Source: an uncultured Bacilli bacterium (GTDB taxonomy: Bacteria > Bacillota_I > Bacilli_A > RF39 > UBA660). From it: 35,877 bases of DNA. Position 1 is the stretch's first letter. Each line of letters begins with the position of its first letter. The stretch is from contig CANQNA010000003.1 in the NCBI GenBank assembly GCA_947625005.1, positions 1 through 35,877 of the forward strand. The letters run 5' to 3'. The position numbers and the translations under genes are program-made. Positions 1 to 7,269 of the stretch are shown piece after piece. Below the pieces are notes generated by a model. It saw only the letters and a list, made by a program, of their open reading frames with translations. It searched no databases and was not told the origin of the DNA.

Positions 1-76
1 CAACTACTAAACTATCATTATCAACATGCCCTGTTAATTCTTTCCCCAGAAGATGCCTAAAAGCATGCGGATGCCC
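1..76. repeat. End overlap of a circular assembly, copy 1
   Basis: Bases 1-76 are identical to 35801-35876; base 77 (t) differs from the final base (a). The overlap lies inside the second recombinase gene, and removing one copy restores a 292-codon reading frame. This is the signature of a circular contig, not a functional terminal repeat. Confidence 0.93.
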
Positions 77-775
77 TTTACTTAAATCAACCCTAGCTTG
101 TCCTGTGGCCTTATGAACTTTCTTCCACATAGTCTTGCGAGTCATAGGTCTTCCCTCAATTCTTGGTGATGGGAATAAATACCCTGTTTTAATTCTTTTT
201 TCTTTTGCATAATTTAATAATTCTCTTCTTAACCATGCCGGAAGAGGTACTTCATTATACTTGCCTTTTGAATAAATTTTTATGTAATCATCATTATGTT
301 TTGATTCTTTTAAAGATTCAATTGTTATTTCTGTGATAGCTGATACTCTCATACCTGTATATGATGCAATTAAGATAAAATAGTAAGCTACTATATCTTT
401 TTTCTTTGCAGCTCTTAAAATTCGTTTATAATCTGTAACTGTTGGTACATTTTCTATATAATGCTTTCTTTGATATCTTAATTGTTTAATTTTTAGATCA
501 TCTCGTTTTAAATAAGAAAAATACTTATTTAGAATCACAATATATTTGTTAATTGTCGTTATTTCGTACTTTTTATCATTCTTCATATAATCTCGATAAT
601 CTTGATATGTACTTTTATCAAATGAATCTTTATTATGATCTTTAAGATAATTTATGAATTGATTGATATTACTACGATAAACTTGTAAACTTGATGCTGC
701 TATTTCATCATCTCTTAAATCTGTTATGAAACTTTCAATATGATTTTCTAATTCTTCAATACTCGTATAAATCAC
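1..775 (-). CDS. Second tyrosine recombinase (XerC/D-like), N-terminal and central part; continues at 35877-35700
   Basis: Seen: read leftward from a GTG at 775, this frame is open to base 1 and continues in frame at 35800-35700 once the 76-base end overlap is removed, giving 291 residues. A SAM-like N-terminal core-binding domain (ELENHIESF, YRSNINQFINYL) precedes a catalytic domain with the Arg of TGMR, a Lys in SKGKY and the HAFRH box; the GHES and Tyr motifs lie in the other piece. The full catalytic set is therefore intact. GTG is the only usual start after the in-frame TGA upstream, though its ribosome site (AAAGAGG) abuts it, so the exact start is uncertain. It has no arm-binding domain, unlike the integrase at 11460. 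Inference: dimer resolution, inversion or an alternative integration role; it sits between early and late genes. Confidence 0.9.
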   Translation of the reverse strand, partial: MIYTSIEELENHIESFITDLRDDEIAASSLQVYRSNINQFINYLKDHNKDSFDKSTYQDYRDYMKNDKKYEITTINKYIVILNKYFSYLKRDDLKIKQLRYQRKHYIENVPTVTDYKRILRAAKKKDIVAYYFILIASYTGMRVSAITEITIESLKESKHNDDYIKIYSKGKYNEVPLPAWLRRELLNYAKEKRIKTGYLFPSPRIEGRPMTRKTMWKKVHKATGQARVDLSKGHPHAFRHLLGKELTGHVDNDSLVV

Positions 776-789
776 CCTCTTTCACCCGT

Positions 790-835
790 ATATATAGAGG
801 TAACATTCACAAATAATTTTGTTACTTCTATATAT
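790..835. repeat. 15-bp inverted repeat upstream of the second recombinase
   Basis: Arms at 790-804 (ATATATAGAGGTAAC) and 821-835 (GTTACTTCTATATAT) are complementary at 14 of 15 positions and are separated by 16 bases. They lie about 15-60 bases upstream of the recombinase start. This could be a recombination core site, an autoregulatory operator or an RNA hairpin in the leader; the sequence does not decide. Confidence 0.6.
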
Positions 836-902
836 CTTTGATTTTTCCTTTATAATTACTACCTTTCTTTATCTTTTTTAAAAAAAATAGTTTTTAAAAT
901 TT

Positions 903-1094
903 TTAATACTTTTTTGCATTTCTATTTTTATTGACTCTTTGGTGCTTTTTATCATTTTTTTCGAACAATATTCTTATATTTATATTTTCACTATCAAATA
1001 AAAAGTTTAATAATATTATAAAACCACTTATACCTTTTGCAGTATTTTTAAAAATAACTTTTGTTCCATCTTCTTTCAACAAACTTAACTTCAT
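903..1094 (-). CDS. Small early protein of unknown function (63 aa)
   Basis: ATG start at 1094, preceded by AGAGGTG at good spacing. It begins MKLSLLKEDGT, has a hydrophobic stretch (about residues 22-35, GISGFIILLNFLF) and ends in a Lys/Arg/Asn-rich tail. It is the last early gene before the recombinase and follows the 69-residue gene by a few bases. No family is recognised. Confidence 0.6.
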   Translation of the reverse strand: MKLSLLKEDGTKVIFKNTAKGISGFIILLNFLFDSENINIRILFEKNDKKHQRVNKNRNAKKY

Positions 1095-1097
1095 TTA

Positions 1098-1307
1098 TTA
1101 CACCTCTTTCACCTCGAAGTCACTTCCTTTATGCAATTCTATTTGCATTGTTCCAACACTTCCAATTTCTTCCGTAATTAATATCTTGTCTATAAAATAT
1201 ATAGTATTATAAAATAAGATTGACTGATTTAAATGATCTATTTTTAAATACGGAACATTATAGTCTTTTAATATTTTATAAGCTAATTTTATTAATAATT
1301 TTTTCAT
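1098..1307 (-). CDS. Small early protein of unknown function (69 aa)
   Basis: The start codon overlaps the end of the upstream 143-residue gene, so it is probably translationally coupled. The N-terminus (MKKLLIKLAYKILKDYNVPY) resembles that of the gene at 2592-2822 (GYKLLKNYMVGI), and both are short alpha/beta-looking proteins, so the two may be paralogues. No catalytic motif is visible. Confidence 0.65.
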   Translation of the reverse strand: MKKLLIKLAYKILKDYNVPYLKIDHLNQSILFYNTIYFIDKILITEEIGSVGTMQIELHKGSDFEVKEV

Positions 1308-1735
1308 TCTATAAATCCCGCCTTTACTAATTGAACAATAGTATCATCTAATAATCCATCTAGTCTTGTTAAATTAACAATTCTAGTTTTTGGATCTATA
1401 TCATAAAAATTCTTATCATCATCAGAATTATTCAAATAAACTTTTTTCACATAATGACCATCAGTTTTTCTTAATTTAAATCCAAATGATAATAATATAT
1501 TTAAATCAATTTTATTTGAAATATAAATTAACTCGTTTTCTTTTGGAAATATATTAATTTTCTCATGCTTTTCATTTATAAATTCTATACCATTTATTTT
1601 TGCGTTTATGCAAGAATATGATCCAACAATTGATATTTCTTTAGTTATATTATTTTTGCAATAAATATAATTATCTTCTAGATAAAAATATATTTTATGT
1701 TCTTTTACACTAGATTTTAAATCTACTACATCCAT
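1304..1735 (-). CDS. Early protein of unknown function (143 aa)
   Basis: ATG at 1735 with GGATGGTGAAAT upstream. It is a soluble-looking protein rich in Ile, Asn and Lys with alternating beta-like segments (KIYFYLEDNYIYC, ISIVGSYSC). The C-terminal TRLDGLLDDTIVQLVKAGFIE looks helical. Overlaps the next gene by 4 bases. No family recognised. Confidence 0.65.
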   Translation of the reverse strand: MDVVDLKSSVKEHKIYFYLEDNYIYCKNNITKEISIVGSYSCINAKINGIEFINEKHEKINIFPKENELIYISNKIDLNILLSFGFKLRKTDGHYVKKVYLNNSDDDKNFYDIDPKTRIVNLTRLDGLLDDTIVQLVKAGFIE

Positions 1736-1738
1736 ATT

Positions 1739-2080
1739 TCACCATCCTTTTTTGATAGAATCATACAATCCTTTAAATTCTCTGTTAGAATTTCCATTTA
1801 TAAGGCCTTTTTCAAATTCTAAAATAACTTTTGCTGTTTCTTCTATTATTTCTTTTCTAATTTCATTAGGAATCAGTATAACATCTTCATTATGGCCTGA
1901 TATTATTTCTTTACAAAACACATTATTTCTAATTTGCAAATTTTCTCTTTTTAATTTTTGTATTTTTCGAGAAAGCCTATTTATAACTAATTGTTGGTGC
2001 TGTAATAACTTAACAAATTGAACTCTGCCACAATTTTTAGTTTTTTCATATAGTTTTTCAAATAATAAATCCTTTTCCAT
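1739..2080 (-). CDS. Early coiled-coil protein of unknown function (113 aa)
   Basis: The chosen start is the ATG at 2080 (MEKDLLFEKLYEK), which has AAGGATG five bases upstream; the reading frame is open further upstream without such a site. Residues about 20-55 (LQHQQLVINRLSRKIQKLKRENLQI) have a heptad-like pattern consistent with a short coiled coil. Function unknown. Confidence 0.65.
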   Translation of the reverse strand: MEKDLLFEKLYEKTKNCGRVQFVKLLQHQQLVINRLSRKIQKLKRENLQIRNNVFCKEIISGHNEDVILIPNEIRKEIIEETAKVILEFEKGLINGNSNREFKGLYDSIKKGW

Positions 2081-2090
2081 ATATTCATCC

Positions 2091-2369
2091 TTACTTTTTG
2101 ATAGCTGACAATAAATCACCTACTGTGTATTTTCCGTATTTTTTATGAATTTCCCAAGCTATTATATTAGCTTCATTTCTTTGAATACCTTTACTCATTA
2201 AAAGTTTAATAAACTTTTTTCTAGATAAATTTTTATTTAAATTTATTTTTTTTAATGCTTGCCATGCATTACTAAATGCTTCACTGGCTAGATCTACGAG
2301 TTTATTAACTACTTCAACCATAGTTTCTACTAATTTGTTAAAATCATTTGATAAACTATTTTTTTTCAT
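2091..2369 (-). CDS. Early helical protein of unknown function (92 aa)
   Basis: Start chosen at the ATG at 2369 (MKKNSLSNDF) because GAGGAGG sits ten bases upstream. The C-terminal half (SRKKFIKLLMSKGIQRNEANIIAWEIHKKYG, in two pieces) looks like a small helical domain. The start region shares a 24-base exact repeat with the start of the gene at 7006-7269. Confidence 0.65.
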   Translation of the reverse strand: MKKNSLSNDFNKLVETMVEVVNKLVDLASEAFSNAWQALKKINLNKNLSRKKFIKLLMSKGIQRNEANIIAWEIHKKYGKYTVGDLLSAIKK

Positions 2370-2595
2370 TAGATATATCCTCCTCAAGTTTATCTGACAT
2401 ATAAATTAATAATTTTGATGGACTAACATCGAGCATTAACCATATTTTATATCTAATTTTTTCTAAAATATTTTTAGGTTTAGCATTTCCGCAGAATATA
2501 GCATAACAATCCATATTTTTTGTAAGTAAATGTAAAATTATCAATGATACAAACAATATAAACCATATTATAAAAATTATCAGTAATATAATCAT
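2356..2595 (-). CDS. Small membrane protein (79 aa)
   Basis: Begins with a long hydrophobic segment (MIILLIIFIIWFILFVSLII), a clear single transmembrane helix, followed by a Lys-rich cytoplasmic-type tail ending EEDISNEKK. It overlaps the next gene by 14 bases. The membrane protein at 7259-7567 ends almost identically (EEDISNEM) and precedes the same repeat, suggesting a duplicated cassette. Role unknown. Confidence 0.65.
   Translation of the reverse strand: MIILLIIFIIWFILFVSLIILHLLTKNMDCYAIFCGNAKPKNILEKIRYKIWLMLDVSPSKLLIYMSDKLEEDISNEKK
2364..2387. repeat. 24-bp direct repeat, copy 1 (gene start/ribosome site)
   Basis: Exactly identical to 7264-7287. It contains AGATATATCCTCCTCAA on the + strand, i.e. 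the ribosome site, the start codon of one gene and the last codons of the preceding membrane protein. This suggests duplication or recombination between the two cassettes. Confidence 0.85.
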
Positions 2596-2822
2596 TGTTT
2601 TTCCTCAAAGAAATTTCTTTCAGTTAAATAATCAAATAATATTTTTAATAATTCATTAGAAATTTCACAAAGATTATTTATATCTTTGTCATGTACTACA
2701 ATTTTCTTTTTATCATAGTCTATTCTAATTATGAAGTTGCCATTAACAACTAAATCTATTCCTACCATATAATTTTTTAGTAATTTATATCCCAATTCAT
2801 TAAATCGTTCTTTAAAATTCAT
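2592..2822 (-). CDS. Small early protein of unknown function (76 aa)
   Basis: ATG at 2822 with GGAGGAATAGATA upstream; its end overlaps the next gene by 4 bases. Sequence MNFKERFNELGYKLLKNYMV followed by beta-like segments (NFIIRIDYDKKKIVVH). Similar in size and style to the 69-residue protein at 1098-1307. No family recognised. Confidence 0.65.
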   Translation of the reverse strand: MNFKERFNELGYKLLKNYMVGIDLVVNGNFIIRIDYDKKKIVVHDKDINNLCEISNELLKILFDYLTERNFFEEKQ

Positions 2823-3010
2823 TATCTATTCCTCCAATATTTTTCACATTTTTTATCCTTATAAAATTCATTTAAAGGTAAATTATAACATCTGTGATCG
2901 TTTAACATTTCCGCAAATTCAATCGCAAAAATTATTATTCCAATGCACATAACAATTCCTATAATAATTGCAGAAATTCCTATAATTTTCTCTATTTTAT
3001 CCTCTTTCAT
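2822..3010 (-). CDS. Small membrane protein (62 aa)
   Basis: The start at 3010 (MKEDKIEKIIG) is preceded by GGAGG-AAGTT. One transmembrane helix at about residues 8-32 (IIGISAIIIGIVMCIGIIIF). The short tail has two Cys (RCYNLPLNEFYKDKKC). The gene abuts the next one at a shared base. Function unknown. Confidence 0.65.
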   Translation of the reverse strand: MKEDKIEKIIGISAIIIGIVMCIGIIIFAIEFAEMLNDHRCYNLPLNEFYKDKKCEKYWRNR

Positions 3011-3251
3011 AACTTCCTCCATTAAATCTTTTATCAACATCTAATATTATTTCTTTATCAGTTAATTCTTTATATTTATAAACTATATAATTCTGTTTAT
3101 TTAATAATAAATAAACACTAGCAAGTTTTAATTCAAAAGCACTAAATTTATGAGCTTCACTTAAATATGCTGTACCAATTGAATGTCTATAATAATTATT
3201 AGCTAAATAAGTATTTGTTGGTACATGATACACAACATATTTTTCTTTCAT
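2997..3251 (-). CDS. Early protein of unknown function (84 aa)
   Basis: ATG at 3251 preceded by AAAGAGGTGACTT. Begins MKEKYVVYHVPTNTYL, with aromatic-rich beta-type segments and no hydrophobic helix. It overlaps the following membrane-protein gene. No recognised domain. Confidence 0.65.
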   Translation of the reverse strand: MKEKYVVYHVPTNTYLANNYYRHSIGTAYLSEAHKFSAFELKLASVYLLLNKQNYIVYKYKELTDKEIILDVDKRFNGGSYERG

Positions 3252-3262
3252 AAGTCACCTCT

Positions 3263-3559
3263 TTAATCTTTTTCTTCACTATTCCCTTTGTCATCTTGAT
3301 TAAGATATACTTTACCTAAATAAATTGCCATTGTTGGACTTTTCTCTGCTAATTTAAATTGTAAATTCCTAATAGATATTTTCCCTTTTGTAGAAAGTTT
3401 TTTATATACTTCTTCGTATTCTAAATGATATGTTCTTTTACACCAGTCTTTAATTTGAAGTTCTGTGCACCCAAATGCCCCCGCTATTTCTTTTATTTCA
3501 CATTGCAATGCACATAATCGTTCGAAAACATCTTTTTTTATATATGCATCTTGATTCAT
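3263..3559 (-). CDS. HTH protein of the phage small-terminase-like type (98 aa)
   Basis: Residues about 15-45 (EIKEIAGAFGCTELQIKDW) look like a helix-turn-helix. The C-terminal part (ISIRNLQFKLAEKSPTMAIY, then LGKVYLNQ) matches a pattern I know from phage proteins annotated as HTH or terminase-small-subunit-like and found beside DNA methylases. Here it directly precedes the ParB-methyltransferase gene downstream in the operon (3562-4674 is transcribed first). Probable DNA binding; the true small terminase is at 33152-33514. Confidence 0.7.
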   Translation of the reverse strand: MNQDAYIKKDVFERLCALQCEIKEIAGAFGCTELQIKDWCKRTYHLEYEEVYKKLSTKGKISIRNLQFKLAEKSPTMAIYLGKVYLNQDDKGNSEEKD

Positions 3560-3561
3560 CG

Positions 3562-4674
3562 CTACCCCTCATTGATTAACTCTGCTTTCTTATTAGTAAA
3601 TTTTTCCCAACGATCAATAATAACATCACAATAACGAGGATCAAGTTCCATCATATAGCAAGATCTATTTAATTGCTCGCAAGCTATCATAGTCGATCCG
3701 CTACCTCCAAAGCCATCATATATATTTATCTTATTAGGATTATCTTTCAATGCCATTGCAATTAATTCTATTGGCTTCATAGTTGGATGTAATGTATTTC
3801 TTTGTCTTTCACATACCCATATATCGCCACGAAGAGTTTTTTCTCCCCCAAAACTTCCATAATAAAATATTAATTCATGTTGTTTGAAATATTTATCTAA
3901 ATGTTGAGCCGGATTGACTTTATCCCAGACTATCATTGCTTTTGGTGGCATACCAATACTCGTCATTGCTTTTTTAAAAATTTCTGCATATTGCCAACTA
4001 CAGCAAACATAGGCCGTATCACATACCAATAAAGATTTTTGTAAAAAAGATAAAAACTCATTTTCAGTCATATTATCATTTTCAATTTTTCTTTTATCTT
4101 TGATTCCTTGATACGAAATATTATAAGGCGGATCAGTGAATAACATATCAACTTTTGTATTACCAATTAGCTTTTTAACATCTACTTCATTCGTGCTATC
4201 ACCACACATTAGATAATGATTCCCTAATCTGTAAATATTTCCTAACTTTGATATTGGATTTTCTGGTAATTCAAACTCATACTCATCATCTATAACATTT
4301 TCTAAAATATTATCAACTTTAAAATCAAATAATTCCATATCTACATCGTTTATGTTTTCTAATTCGATATTTAATAAATCCATATCCCAAGACGATAATT
4401 CTGATGCTTTATTATCTATTAATCTAAAAGCCTTTATTTGATCATCACTTAAATCATCAGCTATAATACAGGGTAATTCCTTTAAATTTAATAATTTAGC
4501 GGCTTTATATCTAGTATGCCCGGCAACAATAATGTTGTTTTTATCTAATACTATTGGAACTTTAAATCCAAATTCTTTAATAGAATTAGCAACATATTCA
4601 ACCGCTCCATCATTATTTCTGGGATTATTTTCATACATTTTTATATCTTCAATGTTTTTATTTACAATTTCCAT
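3562..4674 (-). CDS. ParB-like/DNA methyltransferase fusion (370 aa)
   Basis: N-terminal ParB/sulfiredoxin-like domain (residues about 1-100, with NPRN at 17-20 and GHTRYKAA at 52-59) joined to an amino-methyltransferase domain. Motif IV, DPPY, is at 181-184; the AdoMet loop FGGSG at 322-326 follows it, the beta-class order, so the product is N6-methyladenine or N4-methylcytosine. HPTMKP at about 296-301 is typical of this family. No restriction partner is visible, so it is an orphan methylase, probably protecting phage DNA or marking the genome. Strong start: AGGAGGATGTC before the ATG. Confidence 0.92.
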   Translation of the reverse strand: MEIVNKNIEDIKMYENNPRNNDGAVEYVANSIKEFGFKVPIVLDKNNIIVAGHTRYKAAKLLNLKELPCIIADDLSDDQIKAFRLIDNKASELSSWDMDLLNIELENINDVDMELFDFKVDNILENVIDDEYEFELPENPISKLGNIYRLGNHYLMCGDSTNEVDVKKLIGNTKVDMLFTDPPYNISYQGIKDKRKIENDNMTENEFLSFLQKSLLVCDTAYVCCSWQYAEIFKKAMTSIGMPPKAMIVWDKVNPAQHLDKYFKQHELIFYYGSFGGEKTLRGDIWVCERQRNTLHPTMKPIELIAMALKDNPNKINIYDGFGGSGSTMIACEQLNRSCYMMELDPRYCDVIIDRWEKFTNKKAELINEG

Positions 4675-4714
4675 GACATCCTCCTATAAAAATAATCCCC
4701 TTTTTACTCTTTTA

Positions 4715-5014
4715 TTAATTAAAACCTCTTTCTTGAAAATACATAGCAATAATTTCTTCATTTGATGTGTATATAATCTCATTTTTATTTGTATATCTAA
4801 CAACTATATTGCCACCGTAACCATCAAAAACTTCAAATTCTTTAATACTCGAATTATATGTTGTTTTAACCTCTACAGTTCTTGATCTAGATACACGAGC
4901 CGAATACCAATATTTTTTATTTCTTACAAATGCTGCAAGATCTTGTCGCCATTGTTTTTGATTAAAATTTATCTCTAACTTTTCGGCATTCCAACTACTA
5001 TTGTATTTTTTCAA
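4715..5014 (-). CDS. Early protein of unknown function (99 aa)
   Basis: The start appears to be a TTG at 5014, because GAGGTG sits 7 bases upstream and no ATG fits. The sequence has many beta-type segments (YWYSARVSRSRTVEVKTTY; EFEVFDGYGGNIVVRYT) and a C-terminal helix ending YFQERGFN. It precedes the methylase gene in the operon. No family recognised. Confidence 0.65.
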   Translation of the reverse strand: MKKYNSSWNAEKLEINFNQKQWRQDLAAFVRNKKYWYSARVSRSRTVEVKTTYNSSIKEFEVFDGYGGNIVVRYTNKNEIIYTSNEEIIAMYFQERGFN

Positions 5015-5204
5015 TTTCTTTCACCTCTTCCTGTTCTTTATTTTTGAAATTAGTAAATTCTTTCATAATTTCCTTTTTAAGTTCTATTTTTCTTTTATCT
5101 GACTTTTTTACTAAATTTAAATCATTTTCTAATTCCTGGATTTTCTTTTTAAGTTGTTTTATTTCATACTGTGAATCATAATATAATTGTTCATAATCGA
5201 TCAT
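4998..5204 (-). CDS. Small coiled-coil protein (68 aa)
   Basis: Almost entirely charged heptads (YEIKQLKKKIQELENDLNLV; KELKKEIMKEF-like stretches), so a parallel coiled coil is likely. Its ends overlap both neighbours (5191-5204 and 4998-5014), suggesting translational coupling. Function unknown. Confidence 0.65.
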   Translation of the reverse strand: MIDYEQLYYDSQYEIKQLKKKIQELENDLNLVKKSDKRKIELKKEIMKEFTNFKNKEQEEVKEIEKIQ

Positions 5205-5868
5205 TTTTCGCTTTATTAGTCTTATCTATTACCTTTGCTACCATAGAAGCTGTTTTAGTTAATTCTTTATTTTCAAATCTCAAATGTCGCTTATTCATAA
5301 TAAGTTCTTCGGAATTAGAAACTAAAATTAAATTTTCAATATTAAAATTAAATCTATTCCCATCAGCAAATATTACCTTATGCTTTGGAGGAATTTTTCC
5401 ATGATGCATTTCATAGATTAATTTGTGTTTAGGTACCCAATTTTTATTTCCTTTACCATCGTAAACTTTTACGCATAAATAGCCAGAATTAGGATTACTT
5501 CCAGAATATCGCATTCGTTCTGTTCCAATATCTACAGCATTAGATGACCTATTTCCTTTTTTAAATGTTGTTTGTCGGCATCTCTCTTGCTGTTCTTTCG
5601 TTAAATAATCATTCCATTTTTTACCCTTATTCATTGGAACATTACCTTTTTTAATACATCCATCGTTACGAGCTGGCTCAAAAATAAATCCATCTCTTCT
5701 CTTAATTCTACTTTTCAAATTTTGAATACTATCCGGATTAGAATTGATGCTAAATATTTTATTAACTTCATTAGACAATTCAATAGTAGATTTTCCTTTA
5801 TGATTCTTTTTAATATAATCAATTATTTCTTGAGAATACTTAATTTTTTTATTTTGAATTATCTTCAT
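5191..5868 (-). CDS. HNH endonuclease with N-terminal HTH-like region (225 aa)
   Basis: The N-terminal 60 residues (ELSNEVNKIFSINSNPDSIQ) look like a winged-helix/HTH module. The middle GNVPMNKGKKWNDYLTKEQQ and C-terminal HKLIYEMHHGKIPPKHKVIF, ADGNRFNFNIENLILVS match the HNH_3 type nucleases common in Bacillota phages; the catalytic His pair and Asn are present. It could be a free-standing homing endonuclease. It overlaps the 86-residue gene upstream by 20 bases and the coiled-coil gene downstream by 14, so it is embedded in the operon, not a recent loose insertion. Confidence 0.88.
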   Translation of the reverse strand: MKIIQNKKIKYSQEIIDYIKKNHKGKSTIELSNEVNKIFSINSNPDSIQNLKSRIKRRDGFIFEPARNDGCIKKGNVPMNKGKKWNDYLTKEQQERCRQTTFKKGNRSSNAVDIGTERMRYSGSNPNSGYLCVKVYDGKGNKNWVPKHKLIYEMHHGKIPPKHKVIFADGNRFNFNIENLILVSNSEELIMNKRHLRFENKELTKTASMVAKVIDKTNKAKNDRL

Positions 5869-6109
5869 TTGAAGTAACTCCTAATAGCATTTTTGGAACA
5901 TCTCTTGAAACTGTGCCATATTCATTTTGCTCATGAATTGCCTTAAGCATCAAACTTGCATTATTTATTATTTTTTCGCTCACATCTGACAAAGCTTTTG
6001 CTCGATCTAATTCTTCTTGTAATTCATCACCTTTTAAATCTTCATCACCTAATCGCTCTAATTCTGCAAATAAATGATCATTTAAATCCAATAATTTATT
6101 TTTTGCCAT
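5849..6109 (-). CDS. Conserved phage early protein (86 aa)
   Basis: Sequence pattern LNDHLFAELERLGDEDLKGD, then RAKALSDVSEKIINNASLML, is one I recognise from many Bacillota phages as a conserved hypothetical early protein found beside HNH genes. Strong ribosome site GGAGGTGAAATAA. Helical, soluble, function unknown. Confidence 0.75.
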   Translation of the reverse strand: MAKNKLLDLNDHLFAELERLGDEDLKGDELQEELDRAKALSDVSEKIINNASLMLKAIHEQNEYGTVSRDVPKMLLGVTSNEDNSK

Positions 6110-6547
6110 TTATTTCACCTCCACAATACATTCTTTATTTAAAATTAAAATTGAATCACAATCCCAACCATATAAATCCCAATATAGTCGTCTATCTTTT
6201 GTAATTAAAAATTCTATTGCATCATAACTATTTTTTATTTTTTCAAAATCAATCGGTAACATGAGATGACACATATCATATTTGCCTTGAATTGGTAATT
6301 TTAAAACGACTTCGTGGCTATCTATTTCTAAAATGCGTGCACCTTTTTTTAATTGAAATTTAAAGCTATTAAATTCGTTGCATTCAACAAATTTTTCTGA
6401 TTCGTTCCATTCTTTCCAACCGTATTTTGAATTTATAGGTGATGCCCATAAACCACCAATAGGCTTATTAAAAATTTGATTTTGAATCTCAATAAATTTA
6501 TCTTTTTCAAACTTTTTATGGCCATAATGTATATATATATTATCCAT
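6110..6547 (-). CDS. Phage protein of unknown function, possible ADP-ribosyltransferase-like fold (145 aa)
   Basis: Begins MDNIYIHYGHKKFEKDKF and continues KPIGGLWASPINSKYGWKEW, a pattern recurring in uncharacterised phage proteins. The early His-Tyr, the GGLWASP loop and later beta strands are reminiscent of small ADP-ribosyltransferase folds, but this is only a resemblance; no confirmed catalytic triad is seen. Neighbours are ordinary early genes. If the fold is right, host-protein or nucleic-acid modification would be the likely job. Confidence 0.65.
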   Translation of the reverse strand: MDNIYIHYGHKKFEKDKFIEIQNQIFNKPIGGLWASPINSKYGWKEWNESEKFVECNEFNSFKFQLKKGARILEIDSHEVVLKLPIQGKYDMCHLMLPIDFEKIKNSYDAIEFLITKDRRLYWDLYGWDCDSILILNKECIVEVK

Positions 6548-6850
6548 TTAGAATCTCCCTAAAATTTTGTAGCAAATCAAACGAAATTTACTCTCATTTT
6601 CTTCTAAATCGGTATCTCTTGTATGAGTTACAAACAAATGTAATTTATATAACAAATTATGTGTTTTCCATTCTTGAATCCAACTTTTATTGTTTCTTTG
6701 AAATTTAATACCATTTTTAGCTGCTACATTTCTTACGATATTTAAAATAATTAACATATTTTTTGTATCTTTTATTTTTGAAGAATCTTTGATTCTTACA
6801 TAATCTTTTGTTATTTCAATATTTACATCTAAAATATTTTTATTTATCAC
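6548..6850 (-). CDS. Early protein of unknown function (100 aa)
   Basis: I chose the GTG at 6850 (reads VINKNILDVNIEI) because AGGTG lies 6 bases upstream; another GTG at 6859 is possible. Contains IKFQRNNKSWIQEWKTHNLL and a basic helical C-terminus. It follows the zinc-ribbon gene by a short gap and precedes the 145-residue gene directly. No family recognised. Confidence 0.6.
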   Translation of the reverse strand: MINKNILDVNIEITKDYVRIKDSSKIKDTKNMLIILNIVRNVAAKNGIKFQRNNKSWIQEWKTHNLLYKLHLFVTHTRDTDLEENESKFRLICYKILGRF

Positions 6851-6860
6851 TCCTATCACC

Positions 6861-7058
6861 TCATATCAAATTAAATATTGTTAGTTGTTCTTCTTTTTTT
6901 ATGAGATTGATTTTTGATTCTTGTTTTTTAATGCATGATTCACATAAAACTTTTCCATTAAATCCTTTGCAAAAATTGAAAGTATTACATAAATCACATT
7001 TGTCTTTAAATTTTCTTCCTTTTATTTCGTTTTCTTTTAAGACTTGCTTTCCTTGCAC
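6861..7058 (-). CDS. Zinc-ribbon small protein (65 aa)
   Basis: Start is the GTG at 7058, with AGGAGGG six bases upstream; the frame is open further upstream but that part overlaps the preceding gene. Four paired cysteines (CDLC at 21-24 and CESC at 39-42) fit a zinc ribbon. The Lys-rich C-terminus ends EEQLTIFNLI. A DNA/RNA-binding or adaptor role is possible. Confidence 0.7.
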   Translation of the reverse strand: MQGKQVLKENEIKGRKFKDKCDLCNTFNFCKGFNGKVLCESCIKKQESKINLIKKEEQLTIFNLI

Positions 7059-7269
7059 GAATAGCCCTCCTATTTTTAGGAATTCCAAAATCTTCTCGAA
7101 CAAATTTTTCTTTACTTTCTTTAGTAGCTTTTGGAACAATATCATGTTTTTTAGCAAGTTTCATAAAATTATTTAATCTTTGCAATTTTTTCTCTGGTGT
7201 GCACATCATATTTAATATTTGAATATATTTATTATCAAACCAGGCTTGATCATATTTTTTACATTTCAT
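7006..7269 (-). CDS. Small basic early protein (87 aa)
   Basis: Start at the ATG at 7269 (MKCKKYDQAWFDNKY) with GAGGAGG ten bases upstream. The C-terminus is highly basic (RRAIRARKASLKRKRNKRKK), suggesting nucleic-acid binding. The start region lies in the 24-base repeat shared with the gene at 2091-2369. Confidence 0.65.
   Translation of the reverse strand: MKCKKYDQAWFDNKYIQILNMMCTPEKKLQRLNNFMKLAKKHDIVPKATKESKEKFVREDFGIPKNRRAIRARKASLKRKRNKRKKI

Noticed and set aside
931..1212. Open frame on the + strand (93 codons)
   Set aside because: Lies over two - strand genes that have good ribosome sites and fit the operon; its hydrophobic composition is what antisense of Lys/Asn-rich coding gives.
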